A stretch of DNA of 45,370 nucleotides from an uncultured bacterium (GTDB lineage: Bacteria; Patescibacteriota; Minisyncoccia; Phycocordibacterales; PALSA-1337), in assembly GCA_903825415.1 (NCBI GenBank), contig CAIKAN010000014.1, positions 1-45,370 of the forward strand. Direction: 5' to 3'. Positions 39,246 to 45,370 of this stretch are shown in pieces. Position numbers and translations under genes: made by a program. Below the pieces are notes generated by a model. That model ran no database searches, was not told the origin of the DNA, and saw only the letters and a list, made by a program, of their open reading frames with translations. Positions within the stretch are counted from its first letter, which is position 1. Each line of letters begins with the position of its first letter.

Positions 39246-40775
39246 ATGTCATTAAAACTAGCAGCGCTCCTCCTCTCCATCGCAGGGGTGGTCGGAGTCG
39301 CCATAGGTTATTACCTGCGTTTGATCATCTCCCTCGGCAAGAAGGGCTCCATGGAGCTCGAGATCAAGGAGATGCTTTTGGCTGCCAAAGAAGAGGCCAA
39401 GAAGATCACGGCCGACACCGAAGCCAAGGCTGCCAAGATAGCCGAGGACACTAGGCATGAGATGAAAGAGAAAGAAGACAAGATCAGGCAGACGGAAGAT
39501 CGTTTGATCAAGAAAGAGGATTTCCTCGATAAGCGCCAAACCGATCTCGATAAGGAAGTCGAGCTGGTCAAAACGCGCGTATCAGAGATAAAGGCTATCC
39601 GTGAGCAGGCAGAGCGCCTTGAGAGCGACCGCAAGCTCGCTTTGGAAAAAGTGGCCAAGCTCTCTATGGAAGATGCCAAACAGGAAGTCATCAAGACGGC
39701 AGAGAAGAATTTCGAGGAAGATATCTTGGTGCGCATGAATAAGCTCGATACACAAGGTGAAGAGATGCTCGATAGGAAAGCTAGGGATATCCTAGCTGTT
39801 TCCATACAGCGCCTCGCTTCTTCCGTAGCATCTGATGTAATGTCTACCGTCGTCCCTATACCTAGCGATGATCTCAAGGGCAAGGTCATAGGCAAGGAAG
39901 GCAGGAATATCAAAGCCTTCGAACGCATCAGCGGAACAGAAGTCCTCGTGGATGATACACCTGGTGCCATCACAATCTCATCATTCGATCCAGTGCGCAG
40001 GCATGTCGCCAAGCTGGCTCTCGAAGAACTCATCAAGGACGGCCGTATCCAGCCTGCTCGCATCGAGCAAGTGGTTGAGAAGGCCAAGCAGGATATCAAC
40101 AAAGCTATCAAAGAGAAGGGAGAACAGGCTGCTTATGAATGCGGCATTCTCGGTTTGGATCCGAGGATACTTCTCATCCTTGGCCGCCTTCATTTCCGTA
40201 CTAGCTATGGCCAGAATGTCCTCCAGCACTCCATCGAAATGTCTCATATCGCCGGCATGCTCGCTGAGGAATTGGGAGCCAATGTTCAAGTCGCTAAGGC
40301 TGGAGCTCTGCTTCACGATATAGGCAAAGCCCTCGACCATGAAGTGGTCGGAACCCATGTCGAGATCGGCAGGCGTATTCTCCAGAAGTTCGGTGCTCCA
40401 GAGGAAGTCATCAAGGCTATGCAAAGCCATCATGAGGAGCATCCTTATGAGACTATCGAATCTCGCATCGTTCAGACCGCTGACGCCATTTCTGGAGCCC
40501 GCCCTGGTGCCCGTCGCGACAATATCGAGAATTATCTCAAGCGCCTGGGCGATCTAGAAGCTCTCGCCAATTCATTCTCTGGCATCGAGAAGTCCTATGC
40601 CCTTCAAGCTGGTCGTGAGATCCGTATCTTTGTGAAACCTGAAGAAATTGGCGATGTGGAAGCCAAGAATCTAGCTCGCGATATCGCTCTCAAGATCGAG
40701 AAAGACTTGAAATATCCTGGTGAGATCAAGGTTACTCTCATCAGAGAGACGAGGACTATAGAGTTTGCTAGGTAA
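39246..40775 (+). CDS. rny: Ribonuclease Y
   Basis: A 509-aa membrane-anchored endoribonuclease that starts mRNA decay. An N-terminal membrane helix (residues 4-30) is followed by a long charged coiled coil (about 40-185), a KH domain with GKVIGKEGRNIKAFE (about 215-230) and an HD domain with the metal motif LLHDIGKALDHE (about 356-367) and QSHHEEHP. All expected catalytic residues are present and the length is normal. It is followed ten bases later by a very long hairpin that probably forms the 3' end of its mRNA. Confidence 0.97.
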   Translation: MSLKLAALLLSIAGVVGVAIGYYLRLIISLGKKGSMELEIKEMLLAAKEEAKKITADTEAKAAKIAEDTRHEMKEKEDKIRQTEDRLIKKEDFLDKRQTDLDKEVELVKTRVSEIKAIREQAERLESDRKLALEKVAKLSMEDAKQEVIKTAEKNFEEDILVRMNKLDTQGEEMLDRKARDILAVSIQRLASSVASDVMSTVVPIPSDDLKGKVIGKEGRNIKAFERISGTEVLVDDTPGAITISSFDPVRRHVAKLALEELIKDGRIQPARIEQVVEKAKQDINKAIKEKGEQAAYECGILGLDPRILLILGRLHFRTSYGQNVLQHSIEMSHIAGMLAEELGANVQVAKAGALLHDIGKALDHEVVGTHVEIGRRILQKFGAPEEVIKAMQSHHEEHPYETIESRIVQTADAISGARPGARRDNIENYLKRLGDLEALANSFSGIEKSYALQAGREIRIFVKPEEIGDVEAKNLARDIALKIEKDLKYPGEIKVTLIRETRTIEFAR

Positions 40776-40784
40776 TTACTAAAA

Positions 40785-40936
40785 AGCCGGGCGGAATACC
40801 TTTTCTTTGTATCGGTTAAGGTCGCCCTGGTCAATTGCAACCGTATCTTGCCTTGCCAGAGGCGGCAAGATACGGGCAATTGTCAGCGGGCTCAGATCAC
40901 ATTAACCGATACAAAGAAAAGGTATTCCGCCCGGCT
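40785..40936. repeat. Long hairpin element with conserved 51-nt core, copy 2
   Basis: 40785-40819 and 40902-40936 are perfect 35-base reverse complements. The core 40832-40882 matches copy 1 (35733-35783) with five differences and has a perfect inner stem CCGTATCTTGCC / GGCAAGATACGG. The outer arms are unrelated in sequence to those of copy 1 but pair perfectly. It starts ten bases after the rny stop codon. Confidence 0.95.
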
Positions 40937-40983
40937 TCCAATTCTTGCAAAAAGATATCAACAGTGACGTAATATGAGGGTCA

Positions 40984-41011
40984 TTGCTTAAAATACGGCT
41001 TACTATATAAT
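40984..41011 (+). promoter_or_regulatory. Promoter of the HU gene
   Basis: TTGCTT (40984-40989), 16-base spacer, TATAAT (41006-41011). The leader is about 80 bases and contains a small possible hairpin (CTGATTTCGCAGGTCAG). Confidence 0.6.
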
Positions 41012-41097
41012 AATGAGCGTAGTTCGAAACTCGATCTGATTTCGCAGGTCAGCGAAAGAAGGGCCGAGACCATATTATTAACATTAAGTACACAATA

Positions 41098-41370
41098 ATG
41101 AACAAAGCAAATATTGCAGATGCAGTTCATGGAGTTCTCGGCGGAACCAAAGTTCAGGCTGAGCAGGCAGTTGAGACTATGATTAGCTCGATCGTTGATG
41201 CTCTCAAAAAGGGCGATGAGGTTTCTATCGCCGGTCTCGGTATCTTCTCAGTCAAGCAGCGTGCAGCTCGTGAAGCTCGCAATCCTCGCACCGGTGAGGC
41301 CATCAAGGTCTCGGCCATGAAGGTTCCGAAGTTCCGCGCCGCAAAGGCTCTCAAGGAGGCCGTTAAATAA
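41098..41370 (+). CDS. hup: HU-family nucleoid DNA-binding protein
   Basis: A 90-aa histone-like protein that binds and bends DNA as a dimer. MNKANIADAV at the start, GDEVSIAGLGIFSV and the DNA-arm motif REARNPRTGEAIKV followed by VPKFRAAKALKEAV are conserved. The length is that of the family. A long leader and its own terminator mark it as a single-gene unit. Confidence 0.97.
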   Translation: MNKANIADAVHGVLGGTKVQAEQAVETMISSIVDALKKGDEVSIAGLGIFSVKQRAAREARNPRTGEAIKVSAMKVPKFRAAKALKEAVK

Positions 41371-41428
41371 CCCCTTTCTCTCTTACCTTTCCTGTGGAAA
41401 TGAGCAACTTCATTTCCTCTGCGAATCA

Positions 41429-41455
41429 CAAAAACCGCCCTAAAGGCGGTTTTTG
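41429..41455 (+). terminator. Intrinsic terminator after hup
   Basis: AAAAACCGCC-CTAAA-GGCGGTTTTT, a perfect ten-base stem ending in a T tract; its symmetric form could act in both directions. Confidence 0.93.
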
Positions 41456-41543
41456 TTGTATTGGTGAGCCATAAATTGGTAGTTGATAACTTAGATTGTA
41501 TGAGTCATATATAGTGCTATCATTAAAGCGAAGGAGTTTTCTT

Positions 41544-41768
41544 ATGAGAAAAGATCTTTTTGACCTCACCTGTTCGCTGATTTTCGGCAGCATACCTTGG
41601 GCGATCGCATTCTTTGTTGCTCGTCCAGTCCTGCTGCGTGAATTCAGGACTGACCATCCGTTGTTCATCGTCACCTACGCCATGTTCTTCCTTGCCGTGT
41701 CATACGGGACCGGCCATTGGCTTGTGGAGCATCTGGCGGGCCAACACAGCAAAGAACGTCATGCGTGA
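41544..41768 (+). CDS. Small two-helix membrane protein
   Basis: A 74-aa protein with two hydrophobic segments (about residues 5-26 and 36-58) and a short polar C-terminus rich in His. The ATG at 41544 has a clear Shine-Dalgarno sequence (AAGGAG, eight bases upstream), so the longer frame from 41496 is rejected. A possible promoter with TTGATA lies near 41483. Function unknown; it is flanked by terminators on both sides. Confidence 0.65.
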   Translation: MRKDLFDLTCSLIFGSIPWAIAFFVARPVLLREFRTDHPLFIVTYAMFFLAVSYGTGHWLVEHLAGQHSKERHA

Positions 41769-41790
41769 ACAATTGGCGTGCTTCTCTGAT

Positions 41791-41826
41791 GACTACCCTC
41801 CTTCAATCTGTCGAGGGTAGTTTTTT
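41791..41826 (+). terminator. Intrinsic terminator
   Basis: CTACCCTC pairs with GAGGGTAG around a 12-base loop, followed by TTTTTTG. Confidence 0.9.
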
Positions 41827-41865
41827 GTAGGTGATCTCTGTAATCACTGGGTGAGTTCTAATTAC

Positions 41866-41897
41866 AAAAAAGCACACGTTATGGTTAAACGTGTGCG
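41866..41897 (-). terminator. Intrinsic terminator of the lipoprotein gene
   Basis: On the minus strand GCACACGTT pairs with AACGTGTGC around a seven-base loop, followed by TTTTTT. Confidence 0.88.
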
Positions 41898-41946
41898 ATT
41901 GCGTTGGTTTGATGGATTGGATCCTTCTTTTGAATGGTGCTGAGCA

Positions 41947-42420
41947 CTACTTATTTGGAGTATAGTAGTTCTCGAAGTTTGGCGGTATATTCGGCCAACC
42001 ATTTGCTATAATCACTTGATTAGTCATCGTTGCTCCTCTGGCAAATATCAAGCAACGATATATCCCAGATTTTTCAGCTACTGTGTAGGCTTCCCAAATA
42101 GGATAGCCGCTAAACCGGATTGAGTAGCCGTTGGCTAACGCCGTGTTTGTGGTAGAGATGACGCGGACGACTTCATCCCGCATAAACTTCACACAGTAGT
42201 CGTTAGCTCCAAATTCGAACGCCTCCGATGGTTTCGCTTTCAACCAGACACAACCAGTGATGGCATCAAACTCTAAACTGATCGCGTGCCTGTTGAAGTT
42301 TGTGTAAGTTACGCTCAACGTCTTTCCTTTAGGAAATGCGGGTTCAGGGAACTTGAACATATTGTTTTGCGCGCAAGCCATGAAGGTGAAGAAATAGGTA
42401 AGTGCAAAGATCGTTTTCAT
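41947..42420 (-). CDS. Putative lipoprotein, function unknown
   Basis: A 157-aa protein with a short signal sequence (MKTIFALTYFF) and a lipobox-like TFMAC, so Cys16 would be lipidated and the protein held at the outer face of the membrane. The mature part is a mostly beta-rich domain with four more cysteines or so and no recognised motif. It is flanked by its own terminator and a promoter-like upstream region. Function unknown. Confidence 0.65.
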   Translation of the reverse strand: MKTIFALTYFFTFMACAQNNMFKFPEPAFPKGKTLSVTYTNFNRHAISLEFDAITGCVWLKAKPSEAFEFGANDYCVKFMRDEVVRVISTTNTALANGYSIRFSGYPIWEAYTVAEKSGIYRCLIFARGATMTNQVIIANGWPNIPPNFENYYTPNK

Positions 42421-42477
42421 AATTTCTCATTTTGCAGATTGATTATTGCTTGATTACTTCACCAAATGGTTTTTCGT

Positions 42478-42523
42478 CATAGCAGAGAATAGCTCAATGA
42501 ATGAGCTCCTTTCTGCTATGACG
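42478..42523. repeat. Hairpin upstream of the winged-helix gene
   Basis: TCATAGCAG pairs with CTGCTATGA, and inside it AGCTCA pairs with TGAGCT. It lies in the divergent gap between the lipoprotein gene and the winged-helix gene and is not followed by a T tract, so it may be an operator or a repeat rather than a terminator. Nothing else is apparent in this 247-base gap apart from the promoter below. Confidence 0.55.
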
Positions 42524-42632
42524 GATCAACATATATTTTCAAAGATCTTACCGGCTATCTGTCAATATTATTATACACAATGCCAATAATGTCAAAATAT
42601 CCTTATAAATCATACAAATAGTAAACAAAGTG

Positions 42633-42661
42633 TTTACTTTAGCCTACCCTTTTGATATCAT
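42633..42661 (+). promoter_or_regulatory. Leaderless promoter of the winged-helix gene
   Basis: TTTACT (42633-42638), 17-base spacer, TATCAT (42656-42661), then six bases to the GTG at 42668. The spacing supports GTG as the true start. Confidence 0.65.
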
Positions 42662-42667
42662 ATTTAT

Positions 42668-43519
42668 GTGAATATCATCAAACCAAGCTCCATAGAAGAT
42701 CTCATCATTATGCTTCTGCAGAAAAGCTCTATGCCTATAGTTAAACTCATCGAGGCCATTGATAAAGAGCGTTCTGGAACGACCAAACAAGGCGTTTACA
42801 ATATGATCAGAAAGCTGAAGAGGCAGGAGATCGTGGTGGTACATAACAAAAGCATCAGCTTGAGCGGTGTTTGGCTATCAGCCATGGAAGAATTCTTCGC
42901 TCAAGCTAGAAATATCACCAAGAGCGGCAGGATGTCGAGCGATTCATTCCTGAATCTCGCTCAAGGCGAAAAGATCCAGTACTATTTCCGGGATCCCATA
43001 CTCACCGATGCATTCTGGTCCCACATATTCATAACTCTAGTCGATGTCTCGGCTCCAAAGACTCCTGTATTGATTTATAACCCTCATGAATGGTTCCTGC
43101 TTGTCAGAACGGACAATGAGGTGGATCTATTCAAGCGCATTCACAATAGAGGCCAGCAATTAGCCGTGCTTGCGGGCAATGCCACAGCCCTCGATAAGTC
43201 GGCTCGTTCATTCCTGAAAGATTCAAATGCTATGTATGAGACGCTCGCCAAACCGCTTTTTCCAAAGAATAATTATTATGTGAATATAATCGCTGATTTT
43301 GTCATCGAAGTCTGGATCGATCAGAAGATAAGCATTCAATTAGACGAATTCTATAAGCAGAGTAAGGTCTTTAATGATGCAGATAAGCAGAGGCTGGAAC
43401 AGATCTTGATGCAAAAAGGCCGAAACAGGTTTTCTATAACCCATAATAAGAGAAAAGCGGATGCTTTAAGGAAAAAGATAGGAAAATACTTCTTTCTTCA
43501 TCGGGAAAGCGATAAATAG
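42668..43519 (+). CDS. Winged-helix domain protein, function unknown
   Basis: A 283-aa soluble protein. The first ~75 residues look like a winged helix-turn-helix (LIIMLLQKSSMPIVKLIEAI, then TKQGVYNMIRKLKRQEIVVV), as in PadR- or TrmB-like regulators. The remaining ~200 residues form a larger alpha/beta region with no recognised ligand-binding motif; it includes a YNPHEWFLLVRTD strand pair. It is probably a transcription regulator or DNA-binding protein with an effector domain. It starts with GTG, which a promoter ending six bases upstream supports; no Shine-Dalgarno sequence is needed or seen. Confidence 0.7.
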   Translation: MNIIKPSSIEDLIIMLLQKSSMPIVKLIEAIDKERSGTTKQGVYNMIRKLKRQEIVVVHNKSISLSGVWLSAMEEFFAQARNITKSGRMSSDSFLNLAQGEKIQYYFRDPILTDAFWSHIFITLVDVSAPKTPVLIYNPHEWFLLVRTDNEVDLFKRIHNRGQQLAVLAGNATALDKSARSFLKDSNAMYETLAKPLFPKNNYYVNIIADFVIEVWIDQKISIQLDEFYKQSKVFNDADKQRLEQILMQKGRNRFSITHNKRKADALRKKIGKYFFLHRESDK

Positions 43520-43555
43520 TTACATATCTAAACTGCTTCAATCCCTACAATTATT

Positions 43556-44248
43556 CTACTGCTGACCAATGCTAATTCCCCGCACGAAATCATTCACTTT
43601 TGTAGCGTATTTATCGTAATTCGCTTTGCTCGCTGAAAAATCAACGCGCACGGTCTGGTATTTTCCATCAAAGAAGAATGTCTCCGAGATCGTATCTCCG
43701 ACCGCTCGCTCGATATGATACATCTGCAAATCGCCGCTCTTATTCGGAATGATTTCGGTTGCGATGAGCCCATCCTTCATTTTCTGTCCGATCTCGTAGT
43801 AGATCTGGGCATTATATGATTCAGTGCTAGTGGATACAGCGATCGCGATGCTGGAGAAGTCTACATGTTTAGTCTGTTGATTTGGTGATAGCACGATGCT
43901 TTGGCCTCCTGGAACTCCTTTGGTCTGCCAATGCTGTAGCGCCCAACCTGGAACATTGAGAGAGAAAGCTCCATAAGCAAAATAACCTACCGTATTGCTC
44001 TCAGATTTTACAGGTGTGAAATCGAAGGCGTCAGTTCCACCGCTGTCCGTAACGTCGATCTTTGGAACATTCACCACTGTCGATGTGGTCGAGCTAGAGA
44101 GCGGGCTAGTTGTGGCTTCATGGAAACTATAGGCGTCTATCGGCTGGGACCCATCCTGGCCTTTTCTAGATCCGAATAAATCTATGCATACCACCACTAT
44201 AATGATCGCTAGTAATATTGATAATAGTTTTATTGTTGTTTTATTCAT
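43556..44248 (-). CDS. Membrane-anchored extracytoplasmic protein (PsbP-like region possible)
   Basis: A 230-aa protein with one N-terminal membrane helix (about residues 7-26), a Ser/Thr-rich linker (35-75) and a globular extracytoplasmic domain of about 140 residues. The domain has a GYFAYGAFSLNVPGW start and a C-terminal FFFDGKYQTVRVDFSA segment that loosely recall PsbP-like lipoprotein domains, but I would not rely on this. It lies just downstream of tRNA-Gly on the same strand. Confidence 0.6.
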   Translation of the reverse strand: MNKTTIKLLSILLAIIIVVVCIDLFGSRKGQDGSQPIDAYSFHEATTSPLSSSTTSTVVNVPKIDVTDSGGTDAFDFTPVKSESNTVGYFAYGAFSLNVPGWALQHWQTKGVPGGQSIVLSPNQQTKHVDFSSIAIAVSTSTESYNAQIYYEIGQKMKDGLIATEIIPNKSGDLQMYHIERAVGDTISETFFFDGKYQTVRVDFSASKANYDKYATKVNDFVRGISIGQQ

Positions 44249-44253
44249 GGTGT

Positions 44254-44323
44254 GCGGGATGCGAGAATCGAACTCGCGACCACAGTTTGGAAAACTGTTA
44301 TTATACCATTTAACTAATCCCGC
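44254..44323 (-). tRNA. tRNA-Gly (anticodon TCC)
   Basis: A full cloverleaf on the minus strand. The acceptor GCGGGAT pairs with ATCCCGC, the anticodon stem ACAGT/ACTGT encloses TTTCCAA with anticodon TCC, and the T arm is GCGAG-TTCGAAT-CTCGC. The CCA end is not encoded (the 3' flank is A-CAC), so it must be added by an enzyme. The body is short, about 70 bases. Confidence 0.95.
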
Positions 44324-44360
44324 ATTGTCACGCTGTAGATTTCTATACTAGCAGATATCA

Positions 44361-44777
44361 TCACTTTTTCTCAACTGCCTCTTTGATCTCATCGACTTCT
44401 TTCTTGATATCTTTGATCGCAGAGCGGATCTCCCCTATCTGGCCACTTTCTTCCCGGATCTCCTTCTCAGTCTTCTCTGTCGTTTTCTTCTCTTGTTTTA
44501 AGCCGCTCAAAATGACTGTATCTCCAATGAAATAAGATACAAAAAGTCCAGAAGCTAGAAGGATGGCCAACATAATGATGAGGTTGGTCGGTTCGTAGAA
44601 TATCCAGCCAAGCCAACCTCCCTGCCCTTGTAGTATGTCGGCCGTGTGCCAAACCCCTCGCCAGAACAACACTATAGCTATGGCGCCAACAAGCGTGTAC
44701 AGAATAGGATAGCGGCTCAAATGCGCGCGAATGTAGTCCTCAAGCTTATCGAAGAAATTCAGGATGTTTTTGAACAT
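44361..44777 (-). CDS. Membrane protein with C-terminal coiled coil
   Basis: A 138-aa protein. Two membrane segments lie at about residues 25-48 and 64-90, followed by a charged K/E-rich coiled coil of about 45 residues (KKTTEKTEKEIREESG...EIKEAVEKK). The ATG at 44777 is used; the longer frame to 44858 runs through a dispersed repeat and is rejected. It lies between the two tRNA genes on the same strand. Function unknown. Confidence 0.6.
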   Translation of the reverse strand: MFKNILNFFDKLEDYIRAHLSRYPILYTLVGAIAIVLFWRGVWHTADILQGQGGWLGWIFYEPTNLIIMLAILLASGLFVSYFIGDTVILSGLKQEKKTTEKTEKEIREESGQIGEIRSAIKDIKKEVDEIKEAVEKK

Positions 44778-44796
44778 TTTAATAAAATAACCCCGC

Positions 44797-44900
44797 TCCC
44801 TCCTCGGCGCGACGAAGTGCCTTCGTTTGGCTGCGCTTCGCTCCGCCAAAGTCGCCACTTGTCGCCGCCTGCGACGGTCGCGGCTGACGCGGTTCGTTTT
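44797..44900 (-). repeat. Dispersed GC-rich repeat, copy 2
   Basis: An inverted, roughly 85% identical copy of 23655-23757. It lies just upstream of the coiled-coil membrane protein gene. Confidence 0.9.
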
Positions 44901-44918
44901 TTAAAATTACCGCCATGT

Positions 44919-44988
44919 CGGAGCGCCGGGATTCGAACCCGGAGTCACCTGTACCCAAAACAGGGATGTTACCGTTACACCACGCTCC
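44919..44988 (-). tRNA. tRNA-Pro (anticodon TGG)
   Basis: A cloverleaf on the minus strand. The acceptor GGAGCGT pairs with GCGCTCC (one T-G pair), the anticodon stem CCTGT/ACAGG encloses TTTGGGT with anticodon TGG, and the T arm is CCGGG-TTCGAAT-CCCGG. CCA is not encoded. Confidence 0.95.
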
Positions 44989-45070
44989 GTGGTTACGAGA
45001 ACCATCGTAGCATAAAACTCATTTTAGGCATAATTATTTCACATTGTTTTTGATTTTGGCGCTTTTCCAT

Positions 45071-45370
45071 TTACATAATGACGTTCTTTATCCACCTGAC
45101 TTTGGCCGTGCGTTGAATCATGTTCATGTAAACACATAGGATATGAAATTGAAATTCTATATCCGATTCGCCGTATTTTTCATTCAAGTAAGTTTCAACC
45201 ATTCTACGCAAGTGTTTGATCTTCCAACCGTCTACATTATCCTCTGGCCGATGAGAATTCCGCAGTTTGTCCATGAAATGAGAAGTAACGCTTTTGACTT
45301 CAAAAAAATGAAGCGATTTGTCTTTGAGAGCTACTATGTCCAATTCCCCCCACTTTTTTTGATAATTTCT
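45071..45370 (-). CDS. YraN/UPF0102-family protein, 5' end outside the window
   Basis: The reading frame enters from the right edge and gives the last ~99 residues. RNYQKKWGELDIVALKD followed by LHFFEVKSV matches the endonuclease-like core of YraN/UPF0102 proteins (N-Y-x...GE-I/L-D-hydrophobic...F-x-EVK), with the Glu, Asp and Glu-x-Lys residues of the PD-(D/E)xK fold present. Its biological role is unsettled; links to Holliday-junction and replication genes are known in the family. The TTG at 45343 is inside the conserved core and is not the start. Confidence 0.82.
   Translation of the reverse strand, partial: RNYQKKWGELDIVALKDKSLHFFEVKSVTSHFMDKLRNSHRPEDNVDGWKIKHLRRMVETYLNEKYGESDIEFQFHILCVYMNMIQRTAKVRWIKNVIM

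Noticed and set aside
39311-40111. A 266-codon minus-strand reading frame opposite rny
   Set aside because: It is the complement of the RNase Y coiled coil; its Ser/Leu-rich composition is a typical shadow.
1-45370. Recoded TGA (glycine), as in some CPR groups
   Set aside because: TGA ends several recognised genes at the expected length and no in-frame TGA interrupts a conserved gene.

Overview
The window looks like a piece of a small-genome bacterium of the Candidate Phyla Radiation (Patescibacteria), most likely the Parcubacteria group. This placement is an inference from compact informational genes (RpoB of 1058 aa, RpoC of 1222 aa, a trigger factor without a peptidyl-prolyl isomerase domain), many short membrane-anchored hypothetical proteins, short tRNAs without encoded CCA, a sparse set of divergent peptidoglycan ligases and very many palindromic repeats. 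The standard code with TGA as stop fits every recognised gene. No CRISPR array or prophage was seen.

Layout. 1-3.6 kb: accessory genes (two membrane proteins, a pilin-like anchored protein, a truncated gene copy, a possible JAMM-type protein). 3.6-8.1 kb: pyk, rpsP, khpA, a small hypothetical, trmD and a coiled-coil protein with a perfect 63-bp tandem duplication. 8.5-16.1 kb: rpoB, an IPT/TIG-domain gene, rpoC. 16.2-21.5 kb: an ABC exporter, a RelE-type toxin-antitoxin pair, an unlisted 57-aa gene, dnaG, radC. 21.8-29.3 kb: cell-wall genes (MurD-like, Mpl/MurC-like, mraY) interspersed with a PLP enzyme, a LysW-like zinc ribbon, a DUF218 protein and an aminoacyl-transfer/GNAT-like protein. 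29.4-32.6 kb: YdjM-like protein, an intact IS30 element, a PurH-like fold protein, a hypothetical and a candidate structured RNA gene. 32.7-41.4 kb: NYN protein, rpsO, GAF protein, a secreted protein pair, tig, rsmE, clpP, a ribbon-helix-helix-like protein, rny, HU. 41.5-45.4 kb: small membrane proteins and lipoproteins, a winged-helix protein, tRNA-Gly, tRNA-Pro and a partial YraN.

Two architectural themes cut across the genes. First, many promoters place the -10 hexamer 6-7 nt before the start codon, so transcription should begin at or next to the start codon (leaderless mRNAs): the antitoxin, dnaG, radC, murD, the PLP gene, mraY, tig, the winged-helix gene and probably the ABC transporter. 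Second, at least eight kinds of palindromic or dispersed repeats occupy gaps and, strikingly, sit inside coding frames: a 93-bp palindrome in dnaG, and paired copies of a 15-nt palindrome (GGAGGTCCGACCTCC) in both dnaG and rsmE, with a close variant twice between tig and rsmE. One hairpin family keeps a 51-nt core with a compensatory base change while its outer arms differ in sequence yet still pair. These in-frame palindromes, the covarying hairpin family and the candidate RNA near 32.5 kb are the most promising undescribed elements.
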